DNA of 64,000 nucleotides from contig NC_057373.1 in NCBI RefSeq assembly GCF_016906535.1, forward strand, positions 1,860,001 to 1,924,000, in the 5' to 3' direction. Both the position numbers and the translations under genes were made by a program. The notes beneath the pieces were generated by a model. That model had not been told where the DNA came from. It did not search any database and worked only from the letters and a program-made list of their open reading frames with translations. The stretch comes from Rhizoctonia solani (lineage: Eukaryota > Basidiomycota > Agaricomycetes > Cantharellales > Ceratobasidiaceae). This document shows positions 11,109 to 23,378 of this stretch, piece after piece. Positions within the stretch are counted from its first letter, which is position 1. Every line of letters begins with the position of its first letter.

Positions 11109-13159
11109 ATGCAACGTAAACGCTCCGGTGCATCTCCAAATGTACGGTTCGCGAGTCAGGCGAGCTCTAGACGAACCACAATAACATCAATTACAGAAGG
11201 TACGGATCATTATGGTAGAAGACGAATAGCCTCTAATGCATTGAAATAATCAGAGGGATCGTCTGCTCGCACGTCTTCCATTGATGTTGCCCCTGTAGAT
11301 GCTGCTGGCCGGCCGATATACGAAATATGGGAGCCCCAGAAGAGACGGTATTGGAACACTATAACAATGAGCAAGAAAAAGGAGGAACCAGTGCGGGAAC
11401 CAAACTTGGTAAGATTGTAGCAGCAGTAGTGCGCTCAAGATACACTGGTGGATCAGTATACCTTCCTCGATTCAGCCGCTCTAGTCTCGCTCGAACCCGC
11501 TCGGTGGTATCTGAATCCGATGTCACCAGCGTTTCCCCCCACGAAGTTTCTCGAGACGTACATAAAATTGGGTTACCTATGCGGACAACTACTGTGCCGC
11601 CCGCTTCCGCTAGACCACCACTATCGACCCGGACTCAACCCCCTCCCTCTCGCGTCACACCCCCTGTACCACGCTCAGTCTCTCAACCTACCGTTCCGCT
11701 TGCTCGTAGACCGACTCTCCCTGCAGCTGCCCCCAAGCCTGCTCTCAGACCTAGCACACCTCCTCGGGCTCCCGCCATAACTCCAGCCCTCAGTGCGATC
11801 CCAGTTTCAGCTCCCAAGCCTACCCCTGCCCATGCCCATGCTCCTAAGCCTATTCCTGTTGCTAGACCAGCCCCTACACCCACTTCAGCCATTACACCTG
11901 CCCCGGCTCCTAAGCCTACCCCGTTTTCTAGATATACCCCACCTTCCATCTCAGCTCCTACTAAACCAATTCCCCCTAAACCAACTCAGATTACAAGGCC
12001 AACTCCTACTGCTAAGCCGGTGCTAATCCCTAAACCAACTTCAATTCCTAAATCAACTCTAGCTCCCATACCTACAACAGCTTCCACCTCTCCCGTTTCT
12101 CCTGTGTCTCCTACCCAATCCTCAACTTCTCGAACGCTTGCAAGCGCACTCGCTCCCTCGACCACGAATCCGTTAGGTGCTACATCGCCCATTAGCGAAA
12201 ACACGTACAGAGTTTGGCGGGGGTCACTTGCAAAACCTCGGAACCTTCGATATCCAACCAGCCCGTATACCCAGATGATCAATAATGCAGCATATAAACC
12301 ACAGGTGCTTCCACCTCCTGGTACAATTATTGAAAGCAGCGGGGAGGGAATAATGCGTGCCGAACGAGCCCTCTATGCAGAATTGAGTATCAGGCCGGTA
12401 GATGAGAGGATATATTGGACAATGCCACCTGATCATGACGAACGGGTACGGAACCGTATTCGAGATGTGGACAAAGCATCACGAGAATTGGCATTATATG
12501 GAGTATGTACACATTCCTGAGTTGCTGTTTGAACAAGACCTAAACCCTTGGGCTAGCTTGACATGTACTTGGCTCTTGGCGTCAAAGGAGCCATTATGAC
12601 TAACGCAGGCTATCATGCACCCGAATGGCCCGATAGCCCAGCTTACGATTGGATTGTATGTATGCTCTCATGCTGGTCCACCTGGGACTAACCAATTTGG
12701 CCCAGACGTTCGATGATGCCCGCAAAACTGGCGACAAGGTCCTTCAAGAAAGTATTGCCTTCACGTATGTCTGACCATTTTCACTTCAATTCATACTAAT
12801 CCTCGTAACCAAGAGATCCCTCGAAAACTACCCTTGTTTTTATATTTCTGATGTCGCGGTCCGGAGAAAGTATGGCTATCTGGAGGCGTAAATTTACTGT
12901 TCCACCCAGTGAACAACTAGCACGAAATCTCGAACTTCGAAAGGTGGCTTATGAAGCACAAAAACGGGGCCAAGTTTATGAAATTGATTTAAGGTATGTT
13001 TTGTGCCTATGACCTATTTGGACAATGCTGAGCTCAAGCCTGTCAAGTCCCCAAACGATGGTCGTAGAGGAGGACGCTTGGATACTTGTCGTTCCGGAGG
13101 GCAAGGAAAAGAAGCAACGCAAGTTCCCGTGGTTCAAAATTGATTGGGGAAGCCTGTGA
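11109..13159 (+). CDS. proline-rich protein with CcmS-related-like C-terminus
   Basis: Function unknown. The N-terminus from the ATG at 11109 is basic and Ser-rich. An intron at about 11199-11251 removes an in-frame TAA, and the next exon reads GRPIYEIWEPQKRRYW. From about 11480 a single long frame to 12505 encodes some 300 residues dominated by Pro, Ala, Thr and Lys, with irregular KPTP/APKP repeats. The junction into this frame (near 11409-11481) does not close cleanly with the obvious sites. The C-terminal half is globular: YLALGVKGAIMTNAGYHAPE, FDDARKTGDKVLQESIAF, LVFIFLMSRSGESMAIWRRK, and an end in FPWFKIDWGSL. That C-terminal pattern resembles the domain called CcmS-related in Agaricomycetes, from memory only. 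A cytoplasmic or wall-associated role cannot be decided. Confidence 0.62.
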
Positions 13160-13645
13160 TGATAGCATGAATGAAGCTCGCTTGGTAACTTATGATTTTG
13201 CTTTCTTGTTTGACATGTACGCATATATGTCTAGCTATAAGATGAACGTTTAGTCGTGTGAATAGATGCGCTTTTAATATTAGCCATTGTTGATTGCTAT
13301 AAAACACCTTCAAAACAGTATATCACGGATTTGGTTAAATTGACTAATTATCCTAACTATTCGCATGTTAGAGGGAGTGCGTAAACGCGATAGAATAAAT
13401 GTTGAAAAAAATAGTCTAATAAATGACTTAAGTGTGGTAACTCAAATTAACCCCACACCTTCACGTGAGTTATGCGACCGCCGTTATGATATCCCTCGAA
13501 CGGCATCTGGCGCATTTCAATACCAACCCTCACGATACCACCGACCAGTCTCATTAGCGCTGGTATATTGAAATCAGGAGCAACCATATTGCCCAAAATA
13601 GAACTACGACTACTCTAGTACGTGTTGATAAGAAAGCCTGGTTCC
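13160..13645. other. intergenic, acyltransferase promoter side
   Basis: AT-rich. An inverted arrangement around GAAATCAGG/CTGGTATATTG is weak. An open frame at 13365-13571 has no domain. Confidence 0.4.
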
Positions 13646-15893
13646 ATGAGCCAGGCCAAGAAACCGGAAATCAAGCCAACCCCTTGGACATACTTCTTTG
13701 TACGGTGAGTATAGCTGGGCATGGATCCTCCGGGACACTCTAACCCAATACCAGGCTTCTCTTCAAGGTCGGCTTCGCACATTTATATTGATAAACTGCC
13801 ACCTCATAGAATGCCATTGCCCTGTAGTTTGTACTCAAGGTTTTTTATGGGACAATAGTAGTCGAAAATGAACACTTCATACCTAAAAATGGCGATGCAT
13901 GGTGAGTTTCTGCTTTGACATTGGATTTATACTCATTGAATATGGCGGCAGTATTGTATGTGCGAATCATAGTAATTCATTGACCGATGCACTGTGAGTG
14001 AATAAATAATATATTTCCCTTCAACTAAAAATTTTTCCCAGTGTCCTTGTTGCTTCTATTTCATCTAAGGCAAGCACATATTTACACATTTGACCCAATC
14101 CGCTAGTTTTTAACCCGGGTTCAGAGACGCAACTTGCTGCGACTGACAGCCAAAGATACTCAGTTTGGGAAACTAACATTTCAGTCATGGTTGATCGAGA
14201 GCGCGGGGACTCTCCCTATCAAGCGACGGAAAGACCATGCTGAAGGAGAAGCGGATAATACTGTTGTAATGGGGGCTCTAGTCAAAGCACTAGAAGAAGG
14301 TGACGCGATTTGTTTGTTCCCTGAAGGCATGAGCCGTTACCATCCCAGTGTCGCTCCTATGAAAACTGGAGGTAAGCCCAAACATACAGTACTTATTAGA
14401 GTATACCATATCTCATTCATTGTCAGTTGCTCGTATCGCATCTGACGTCCTAACCCAACAAAAGGATAACCCTGACTTCTGTATCACTCTGCTAACATGC
14501 TCTATAACATATATGTAAGTGCACTTACGAGATAAGCAGGATTGAATTCGAAGTCACTACCTTCCAGGCATCGGGAGCATTTCCGGAGTGACGTGCTGGT
14601 TTCGTTTAACCCACCCTTGAAATTAACCCCCAAAGCACGTATATTGTTAGGAGTGACGCATACCCAACTGACTATTGGCAGTTCAAATAGACTCATCCAA
14701 GCCTATTAAATTGTTCACCAAATGAACCTTCTACTACCCAGCACGCAGTGCGCTCATTGACCACATTTCTCTACGACCAGATCACCCAAGGAACAATTAC
14801 AGCCCCGTCATGGAAGATTATTCGAACAGCCAAAGCAGCATCGAGAATTTACGTTCCACTTGGAACAGGCATGGGGTTAGGAGACTGGGTCCGTGTCGTG
14901 GGGCGCTTCGCTGGCGAGGCTGGTTTTGGTGGAGTAGGAAAAGTGCGAAGTCGAAAACCAAGTTTGCATAGCTCTGCATCATCGATCGGAAAATCTGGGA
15001 TAATCAGTGCTGAATGGCAGCCAGGTCCATCCGAAGAGGAGGCCGTGGTAGAAAATATGGAGCACAGCTCAATTAGTGACGAATTTGTAGAGACCTTGGC
15101 CCGGGACATTCAGGTGCGCTTTCTCCAGTGTTTCTCCGACACCCTAGACTTAATGTTATCGCTTGGCTCTCAGTTATATCAGTCCCATCTCGAACGGCTA
15201 GGGCTGAAGGACTTCCGAGTACTCCAGTATAATACCCTATCTCGCCGACGTATCGCCTCTCGTATACTGATACGCATTCCTCTAATTGTGGCACTTGGTA
15301 CTCTCGCGCTTCCCGGGTTGGCACTTTGGCTTCCTGTATTTGCCACAGTGGCTTACTTCACCAAAAAGCACAAGCAAACCGGTCCAGTTTGGGATACATA
15401 TGATGAGATATCCCAGACCAAACTAATATACGGTCTCGCAGCAGGAGCAATAACATGGCTCATCGCGTGTGTCGTCACTTTTCCTTTTGCTCCTGCGACC
15501 GCGTTACTTGTTCCCGGCGTTATGTGGATGGCACTTCGATGGACCGAGGATCTTGTCGCAGGCGTTCGTTCTGTTGTCGCATTGGCTCGACTACTTCTCG
15601 TCGGAAAGCCAGAGATGAACAAGACGCTTCTATGGCGCGGAGATATCCATGCCCGTGTCATGAAATTGGCTATCGAACGACTTGAGCTCCCCGCAAACCC
15701 GGAGGAGTTCTTTTCGACGAAGAAATCTCCCGGGCCACGTTGGGACACGAAAGGAGGGGCTGACAAGGGTCGTACTCAGGGGCTATGGGCTAGAGGTACC
15801 CGTTACTTCTCGTTGCGTCGGCGAAGAAAGCGTGATTGGAATGAAACAATGAGGTGGTATGACCAGACATATTTCCCTGACGATGAATTGTGA
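13646..15893 (+). CDS. glycerol-3-phosphate acyltransferase, Gpt2/Sct1 type
   Basis: Catalyses the first acylation of glycerol-3-phosphate (or dihydroxyacetone phosphate) at the ER, feeding phospholipid and triacylglycerol synthesis. The start MSQAKKPEIKPTPWTYFF is followed by FKVGFAHLYIDKLPPHRMPL and VVENEHFIPKNGDAW. Motif I is in CANHSNSLTDALVLV (His and Asp of the acyltransferase active site), then LLRLTAKDTQFGK, LIESAGTLPIKRR and motif III FPEGMSRYHP. A large last exon from about 14741 to the stop carries two membrane segments near LGTLALPGLALWLPVFATVA and GAITWLIACVVTFPF, ending QTYFPDDEL. The intron at 14070-14124 uses a GC donor (AAG|GCAAGC...TTCAG), needed to join SK to RRNLLRL. The junction at about 14654-14740 was placed by frame. 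Overall organisation matches fungal GPATs. Confidence 0.87.
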
Positions 15894-16513
15894 TGTTTTG
15901 ACCGATACTGTGATTTGTGCCAAATGATCTCAGTTGCAATGACGCTCACTGTTCTTCTGCCGTGACTCTCGGGGAACGTGTGATTAGTTTTTGGTCGAAA
16001 TTCTGACTATATGCGTTAGATCGGGCAGAATAGTTGCGATCTAATTCAAGATCCAATATTGCGGTTCCTAAATATAATATGCCCTTTCCTTGCGACTTTC
16101 TCCGAAGAAATATTATGTCTACCGAAAAATCCAAGCTGATCGATTGCTTGTATTGGACAATGTAATGAGGTACCCCCTCGTCTCCGTTGAGAGGATTCCA
16201 GTAAGTCTTGGAAATTCCCACGCCTCTGAAATCAGAATGACGTGAGTATATTATGGTGGTTCATCACAACCACCGCACACGACAGGCGACCTTCTCTCTA
16301 CACTGACTCACATTTTTGACACGAATATTGAATTGAGTCAACCGTTTGCGTAAGTGGTGCTTGAATATTACACTTTGCTATACAATTCTAATGCACTCTC
16401 AGAATAACGCCCTTCCGCCTTTTAGTTTAGGACAGTGTAAGGATCAACGGTTATGTATACTATACATCTCCTTTACTCACCAGTGATCGGATATCTTCAG
16501 ATCAAGATACATC
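15894..16513. other. intergenic, hexokinase promoter side
   Basis: No domain-bearing frame. An antisense frame at 15946-16221 lacks motifs. Two near-identical TGACTC-like words occur near 16305 and 16336. Confidence 0.4.
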
Positions 16514-18465
16514 ATGCCGCCCCCACCATCCTGGTCATCTCAAGTCTCTGGAGCCGTTCCAGAGACCACCCGAAAGGCCATGGCCAGCATCGAGGAGTCC
16601 TTCTTCCTGAGCGAGGACAAGCTCAAAGCAATTGAAGCTAAATTCGTTGAAGACTTCAGGCTAGGGTATAGCAAGTATGGAGAGGCCATGGCCATGATCC
16701 CGACGTTTGTGACCGGTGTCCCGAATGGATCAGAAACTGGGTATGCGTACACAGGATATATGCGATCGCCTATCGGGCACTAACCTCTGACCATGTTAAC
16801 AGAACCTTCCTTGCGGTAGATCTCGGCGGAACAAACTTGTATGTACAGCAACGACCTACATTTTTCAAGGCGTCAGCTCATTTTTAAAACATAGGCGAGT
16901 TTGTGAAGTCATTTTACAAGGGAATGGCAAGTTCGACCTGCGAGCACAAAAGTTCAAGGTATCCACTGAACTGAAGACTGGAACTGCAACCGCCCTTTTC
17001 GGTAGGCGCTTGTCTTACTCCGCCTTACTTAGGCTCAACAGCATCTTTAAGATTACATCGCAAGCTGCGTTGATGCATTTTTGAACGAATCAAGTCATGC
17101 ATCTTCTTCGGATGACGTCCTGTCGCTCGGTTTGACATTCAGGTAGGTCAATTAATTCTATATTTGACACGATTGCACATCTAAGCTTGCCAATATTACT
17201 AGCTTCCCAGTCGAACAAACTGCACTTGACAGGGGGAAGATTCTTACCTGGACAAAAGGTTTCTCTGCGACTGGTGCTGTTGGTCACGACGTTGTAGTGC
17301 TCTTGCAAGATGCGCTGGATCGCAAGAATTTGCACGTGAAATGCACTGCACTGGTGAACGATGTAGGTCCGACCTCCCACGATGCTTGACCCGACTCACT
17401 GAGGAGTAGACTGTCGGAACTCTTTTGTCCCATGCATATGCTACCGGAGGTTGCCTATTGGGAGCTATCTTCGGAACCGGCACGAACGGTGCATTTGTCG
17501 AGAAAACCGCTAGCTTTACCAAAATGGGTAGTGCTTTGTCAGAAGTCAAGTCGGAATACATGGTTGTAAACACAGAGTGGGGTGCTTTTGACAACGAGGT
17601 GTGTTCCTTATACTTTCAATCATACACGAGTCCTAAAGACCATTTAGCGGGCTGTGCTCGATGTCACACCGTTCGATAACAAACTGGATCGGGAAAGTAT
17701 CAATCCGTAAGTACGATCAAGGATCGAATACTCAGGCTCTAATCTGGTACCTCCAGACGATTCCAATGCTTCGAAAAATTGATTTCTGGAATGTGTAAGC
17801 CTCTGCCTACTATCGAGACTCTGTGCAAATACTAACTCGTTACTAGACCTTGGAGAGATCACCCGCAACATCCTGCTCTACCTAATCGACAATAATATGC
17901 TCTTCTCTGGCCGCTCAACCGCCGAGCTCAACAAGCACTACGGGTTTGATACTGCATTGATGTCTGCGATTGAGTCCGATACTTCCACAGACTTGAGTCA
18001 AACACGGCAAACCCTCGTCAAAGAGCTGAACTTGGAGGATAAGTGGATCAAGAGGGCCGACCTTGAGATTGTCCGCTGGGCGTGTCAGTGCGTCGGAACT
18101 CGAGCTGCTCTACTTAGCGGTGTAGCGGTAGCAGCGACGATCAAGCAGACTGGGGTAACGAAGGATATTTCGGTCGGAATTGATGGAAGGTATGCCATTC
18201 GTAATCGCCGAGCTTCGCTTGATATTAAACCTGCAACGTTTGGGTTACAAGTTTGTTCGAATTCTACCCCAATTTCGAGCAACGACTTCGTTTATCTCTT
18301 CAACTTCTCGTTGGCCCCGAAATTGAGAAAGAGGTCAAGATTGGGCGTGCAAAGGATGGAAGTGGCGTTGGAGGTAAGTTGAATATCTATTTACTAAACT
18401 AAATTGGGCTAAAATGCGCGGTTTCAGCCGCTCTATGCGCGCTCCAGGCATCAAAGCAAGCTTAA
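16514..18465 (+). CDS. hexokinase
   Basis: Phosphorylates glucose and other hexoses with ATP in the first step of glycolysis. The start MPPPPSWSSQVSGAVP is followed by FFLSEDKLKAIEAKF. The ATP phosphate-1 motif is FLAVDLGGTNL|RVCEV across an intron. The sugar-binding region reads LGLTFSFPVEQTALDRG and LTWTKGFSATGAVGHDVV. The catalytic Asp lies in CTALVND, immediately before an intron, then TVGTLLSHAYATGG. GTGTNGAFVE, NTEWGAFDNE, VTPFDNKLDRESINP and YLGEITRNILLYLID are all typical. The C-terminal lobe contains CVGTRAALLSGVAVAATI and GIDGR, and ends ALQASKQA. About 500 residues, the usual length for a fungal hexokinase. Whether it is a hexokinase or a glucokinase-like isoform cannot be settled by eye. 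About eight short introns. Confidence 0.92.
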
Positions 18466-19216
18466 CGCTTTTGAGTGATCTCCCACATTACTTGGACTTG
18501 TATAATATTAGCTTTACCCAAATGAAAGTCAATTTACAATTGATGTACTTGAATCAGTTGAACAGCTCTTGTATTTATCATTCTCTGAAAGGTGATGAGG
18601 CGGTAAAGTAGAGTATAGTATGCTGGGACACCCTCCCCAAAGGGACTCATTACGTCCATATGTACCGCACCAGGCTAATCAGGCACAGAGGATGTCCGTA
18701 AGAACCTTGTTGGCTACCTTATGATGCGGAATAGGCAACCCATTATGGTGCCTAAGAACTTATCTCTGTCCAGTCCCTTTGTAGACCCTATGGAGTCTGC
18801 CCCCGTGGATCTGTAACATGCACATCAGCACTCGTTCTTTGGAGCCGATTCGCCATCCTGGGACTGGTGCGTGTGCAGCCAGAATGGAGGAAATGGCTAT
18901 TTGTTTTTTCTCGCTTCATCGCTATACTCCACGGCTAGTCCTTCATTTATCACTATCTAGATCCCTTTCATCTATGCACTCACTCTATCTGCTGTATAGA
19001 TCATTTCAAGGCAAGAGGGACAGGAATTCAGATCATCAAAGAGGGTTCTAGGTCCTGAATTTATCCGTCGTCTACTCGCCGAGAAATCACGATCGCGATT
19101 CGTGAAGGGCAGGACATTGCCGGGAGACATGCTAGCGCTGAATATACCAAGCTCAAGCTATAAAATGATCAAGGAAAAAATGCGTACACCAAACTTTCCG
19201 TCCTAGTACACCCGCT
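18466..19216. other. intergenic, no gene recognised
   Basis: Between hexokinase and the aldehyde dehydrogenase, both on the plus strand. Open frames (18414-18611, 18818-19051) lack domains. Confidence 0.45.
19159..19164 (+). promoter_or_regulatory. TATA box candidate
   Basis: TATAAA 53 bp before the ATG of the aldehyde dehydrogenase gene. Position supports a core promoter with a short leader. Confidence 0.4.
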
Positions 19217-21173
19217 ATGCCTTCTACCCACATCCACCAGATCCAATCCACTCCGATCACATACTATGCAGGCTATCGCCAGGCTTTACGCGACTCGTTT
19301 CGAAAAGGGATTCCTCGTCCTGTCGAATACCGCCAAAGGCAACTTGCACAGCTTGCATACATGCTACAGGACAACCATGCGCGCTTTACCGATGCGTTGT
19401 ACCAAGATTTAGGAAAACCCGCGCTCGAGGTGTACTTGGCCGAAATTGGAGCCGCGTTGAACGGCGCGTTGAAAGCAGCTAGGGAGGTCGCCAACTGGGC
19501 CACCCCACAAGACGTCCAGACAGACGACATGTGGAAACCATTCGGGCCGAAGATTTACAAAGCCGCGAAGGGTGTTGTGTTGATCATAGGGTGAGCAATG
19601 ATGTACCGCCTGTATGCCGTAGCGTATTGATAATATTTTGCCAGGCCTTCAAACTATCCGTGCATTCTTACTCTCCAGCCGCTTACGGGCGCGATTGCTT
19701 CGGGATGTTGTGCCGTGGTTAAACCTAGTGAACTCACTCCGACATACGCAAACCTCTTGGCCGAGCTCCTTCCTCAATATCTTGATTCGGTGAGTTTGCT
19801 TCTTTCCCTGAAGTATCTAGATGTGCTCACATCGTGTAGTCCTGCTACCGCATAGTCAACGGCTCCATTCCCGAAACCACTGCTCTTCTGGAGCTCAAAT
19901 GGGACCACATCTTCTACACGGGTTCTGCCGTAGTTGCCAAAGTCATCGCTACGGCCGCTGCCAAGCACCTCACCCCGTGCTCTCTTGAACTGGGTGGCAA
20001 ATGCGCGGCCGTGATCGATCCGAACGTTCCGGCCGATGATGAAGATTATGTCCTGCGCGCTGCGAAGCGCATCTTATGGGGAAAAACTCAGCATGCGGGA
20101 CAGGTCTGTGTTTCAGCAGATTATGTACTTGTAAAGGAGAGTATGGTGGATGAAATCGTGGAGGCCTTTAGGACTGTGTGAGTATTGGGCCTGATAGAGT
20201 CGCGTTGCTTGGATTGACTGGGCCACAGGTCAAAGCAATTCTATCCTGACGGGGCACTTGCAAAGGATGCGAGCTACTCTTCCATTCTGAATCGCGCCCA
20301 TTTGGCTCGCCACGAGAAGCTCCTTGCCGATACCAAAGGCAAAATCGTCATTGGCGGCCAAGTAGACGAAACGAGGCTCAAGCTCGAGCCTACGGTTGTC
20401 GTTCTTGAAGATAGGCAAGACGTACTGATGCAAACGTATGTCGAGTTTTGGCTCACACGAAAGAGCGAAATAAACAAGTGCTAATGTCTGGACTCCCAGC
20501 GAAATATTCGGCCCTATTCTACCAATCGTCCCTGTGCAAGACATAGACGACGCGATCGAGTTTATCAACGATATGCCCGAAGCTCTAGCGCTCTACGTCT
20601 TCTCCGCAGACCAAGCTGTCAAATCTCGCTGTAAGTTTGCTCGCCTTTTTTTTTTTTTGTTCAATCCCGTTCCTGTTTCTCACTCCGTCCCCCTCCCCCT
20701 CAGTCATCAATGAAACACTCTCCGGATCGATCGTGTTCAACGACACGTACCAGCAACTCGGGGTGACGAACCTTCCGTTCGGATGCGTCGGTGCGAGCGG
20801 GTACGGGTACCAAGGCGGGAAGTTCACCTACGACGGCTTTACGCATCTGAGGAGTTCGATTGATGTACCTAAAGAGTGGGTTGCACATTCTGTGATATAA
20901 AGGAGTGTACTAATGCGGGGGTATTGATAGGGCTGAACCGCACATCTCCATTCGCTACCCCCCGTACAGTGTGAGTACCGTGGTTATTTTGAGAGATGTA
21001 CAAGAGTCTGACCGGTTGTTGTACAGGAGCAAGCAACGAACATCTTTTTCGGAGCTGTCAAGCAACCTATTCCGTTCGAACGTATCCCTCCCATCACTAC
21101 AAATGGGGTGGAGACAAATGGAAAGAAGGTCGAAACAAGTGGAAACGGTCGTGCGACAGTACTCGCCGCGTGA
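19217..21173 (+). CDS. ALDH3-type (fatty) aldehyde dehydrogenase
   Basis: Oxidises fatty or long-chain aldehydes to acids with NAD(P)+, resembling yeast Hfd1 and animal ALDH3A2. The start [20 protein letters not shown] leads into [20 protein letters not shown]. Cofactor-binding and catalytic regions read [72 protein letters not shown] (general-base Glu) and [11 protein letters not shown] (nucleophile Cys). [19 protein letters not shown] and [20 protein letters not shown] follow. The protein ends [10 protein letters not shown] after [11 protein letters not shown]. It lacks the membrane-anchoring hydrophobic tail seen in some homologues, so membrane attachment is unclear. A T-run of 13 or so lies inside the intron near 20645. 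The family assignment is firm; substrate is inferred. Confidence 0.88.
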
Positions 21174-21384
21174 ACCCAGACAAGACCAAGATTCCTGTCG
21201 ACCCATACCACACACATGTAATAAAGCTGTATCATTTTGGATGTACGATGACCAAATATATTAAAACTACAACTACAATGTCATGAAAGCGGCAGGGTGC
21301 GTGTAAAAGACACATATAACACAATGGGTCTATGTATCAATCGGGGCTTACATTCAAACGACAAGATAAAATGTCCAAGAATTA

Positions 21385-22699
21385 TCAGGCAGGTCGAGAC
21401 GCAGCGTCGCGTACAGCCGCCAGGCGAGATGCACGAAGTGTCGCCGGGTCGGTTGCACGATGGCGGCTCTTGCGGGCTGCAGGAAGCGGTGCAATGGGTT
21501 TGGAGATGGCATTTGTGACCGAGGCTAGATTGTTTGGTTCGGGTCATCAATCCCGGGTTTTCGTGACTATGACGGGTATGATACGTACCTTGGGCAGCTG
21601 TCGCAGTTGCATGTCGTGTCTCGTCAGTTGCGAATCCGGGTATGTGGAGGTCGTAGTTTTTCTCTATAGAAAAAGTTCATGTTTAGATGCGAAATGATAG
21701 GATAGGAATGTGCTCGCCTAGATGAAGTTGCAAGTCTTTGACTTCAAGTGTGTCCGAACCTCGATGTTTGGCCACACGACACGCAAATTGGGTGACTGAT
21801 TCTATAAAGTCGTCTGCAGCTTGTAACAAAAACTACAGAACTATTATCAAATGAACGAGGAGCAGTAGATAAAGCGGTCTCACCTGTTCAGCATCGGGAT
21901 CCACCCTGACGTCTGATTCGAAACCGTATACCAAGTCCTTCAAGGCTCGTCGAGGTACAGGGGCAGGTCCAGTTGGAGCAGCAGGTGCATACGCAGGAGC
22001 CGTGGCAGCATATTGTGGGAGCAGCTGGCCGGAAAGAACAGGGACAGGGCGAGACCATGACTGTTGTGTCGCGGGTGGATAGGTCGCTGCTGGTGTGGTG
22101 GCCGCGGGTTTGGCCGCCGTTTGAGCCATGGTGGCCGGGGCGGCTGTTGGCTGGAGAAAGTATGAGATGGGTAACGGGTAACGGAGGGAGACATACCTGT
22201 GGTGTGCCGGCTGGCCTGGGTGGGGCTGTGGTTAGTGGGCGTGGTGTGGTCGCTGCTGGAGTAGGCTGTTGGTTTCCAGGAGCGACAATGCCAGCGAGTG
22301 TTTTCAACTGCAGCAAATTAGTCTTGTTCAGTATGAGCTGTATATACTCACCTGTGCCATCTGACTCTCTGTCAATGTTCCCTGCTTTGCCAGATTCATG
22401 ATCTGTGTCATATGCGGCGCCAGAGCAGCAGCAATCTGGGCAGAGTGAGTCGCCGAAGCTGGGGTCTTTAACAAATTGCTGAGATTAGCTTGAATAGTGT
22501 TCAGAGTCGGTTGGACATTGCTCGCCGCTGCAGCAGGGACCGGGGTTGCCGTGTTCGCCGTACTTGTCGTGCCCACTGTGTTCGTCGTCGCAGCTGGTCT
22601 TGACGCTGCAGTTGGTGTCGGCTGATACAATGTCCCACCCACATTCACAGGAGTCGCCGGCGCTTGTTGTTGTTCGTTGCCGTTGGTGTTGCTCGCCAT
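21385..22699 (-). CDS. TAF12: TFIID/SAGA subunit TAF12
   Basis: Histone-fold (H2B-like) subunit shared by TFIID and SAGA, which pairs with TAF4 or Ada1. The start [20 protein letters not shown] heads a Pro/Ala/Thr-rich N-terminus of some 200 residues that includes [15 protein letters not shown]. The histone fold begins near [10 protein letters not shown] and continues in [36 protein letters not shown] and [17 protein letters not shown]. The intron between HL and EKN (21664-21717) has a GC donor (TAG|GCGAGC) and a normal AG acceptor; only this splice restores the conserved HLEKNY. A last exon ends [15 protein letters not shown] at the stop at 21385. The start codon lies 122 bp from that of the divergent DUF1748 gene. 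Confidence 0.86.
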
Positions 22700-22821
22700 C
22701 GCGCCGCGGCGGTCGAGTCTAGTCCAAAGCAAACAGTCCAATTGCCAATCAAACTAAGCGCCTGGATGGCGATGCCCTTGTGCTACCATCTTTCGACCAT
22801 CACCATCCACTGACACACGAT
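22700..22821. promoter_or_regulatory. bidirectional promoter, TAF12 / DUF1748
   Basis: Only 122 bp separate the two divergent start codons, so both promoters and both 5' leaders must fit here. No clear TATA element is seen. Confidence 0.5.
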
Positions 22822-23250
22822 ATGTTTGGACTCGGCAGTTTGTTCCGTTTGGGTGTCGAGGCTGCATTGCTGTCTGCTTTCTTGGCTGGTGTCCAGAGAT
22901 CCACTGGTATAACGTGAGCCACGGCCAAATTGACTGCGGTGGATCGTTAAGTTGTTAATGCGCATTGCAGTCCTAATCTCAACAGAATCAAGAACAAGGA
23001 TATAAGGAGTATATATGCTCCCAAAGAGTATTGTCCAATGCTGACATTTGGTAACAGACGTCTTGAAACAATACTTGGAGTTTGGAGGTAACTGATCGCT
23101 CATGGTCTTGATTCGGTCCACTGATCTTAATTCAGAATATACGTTTGACTTTGCTGTCGTCTTCTTTGGGGTAAGTAACCTCACTCTCCTGTCTCATCGC
23201 TCGACTGACATGTAACCCAGCGCTCCGAATACTTCGAGAGGAAGCGATGA
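22822..23250 (+). CDS. small DUF1748-type protein
   Basis: Five short exons give about 75 residues, so the gene is not visible as an ORF. It starts MFGLGSLFRLGVEAALLS, with a hydrophobic N-terminal segment AALLSAFLAGV, then RSTGI|TPNLNRIKNKDIR, VLKQYLEFGEYTFDFAVVFF and an end in SEYFERKR. The order RSTG, KNKD-R, LE-GE-FD and YFERKR is the signature of the fungal DUF1748 family, small proteins of unknown role reported from mitochondria in yeast. All four introns are GT-AG with closing phases. It is divergent from TAF12 and ends 128 bp from the stop of the convergent OST2. I am confident in the structure, not in any function. Confidence 0.8.
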
Positions 23251-23378
23251 ATTAACCGCATCCATTAACAGTGGCCTGTAACGACGATGCAAGCACACCC
23301 AAGCCAGCCTATTATGCTGGATGATAGTATTTTGTATTACCACTTCACTCAATCTAACGTGTAACAACTCGAATGCAT

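Noticed and set aside
11683..11949. Minus-strand Gly/Ala-rich ORF
   Set aside because: Antisense of the KPTP-rich repeats; its Gly/Ala/Val content follows from the repeat composition.
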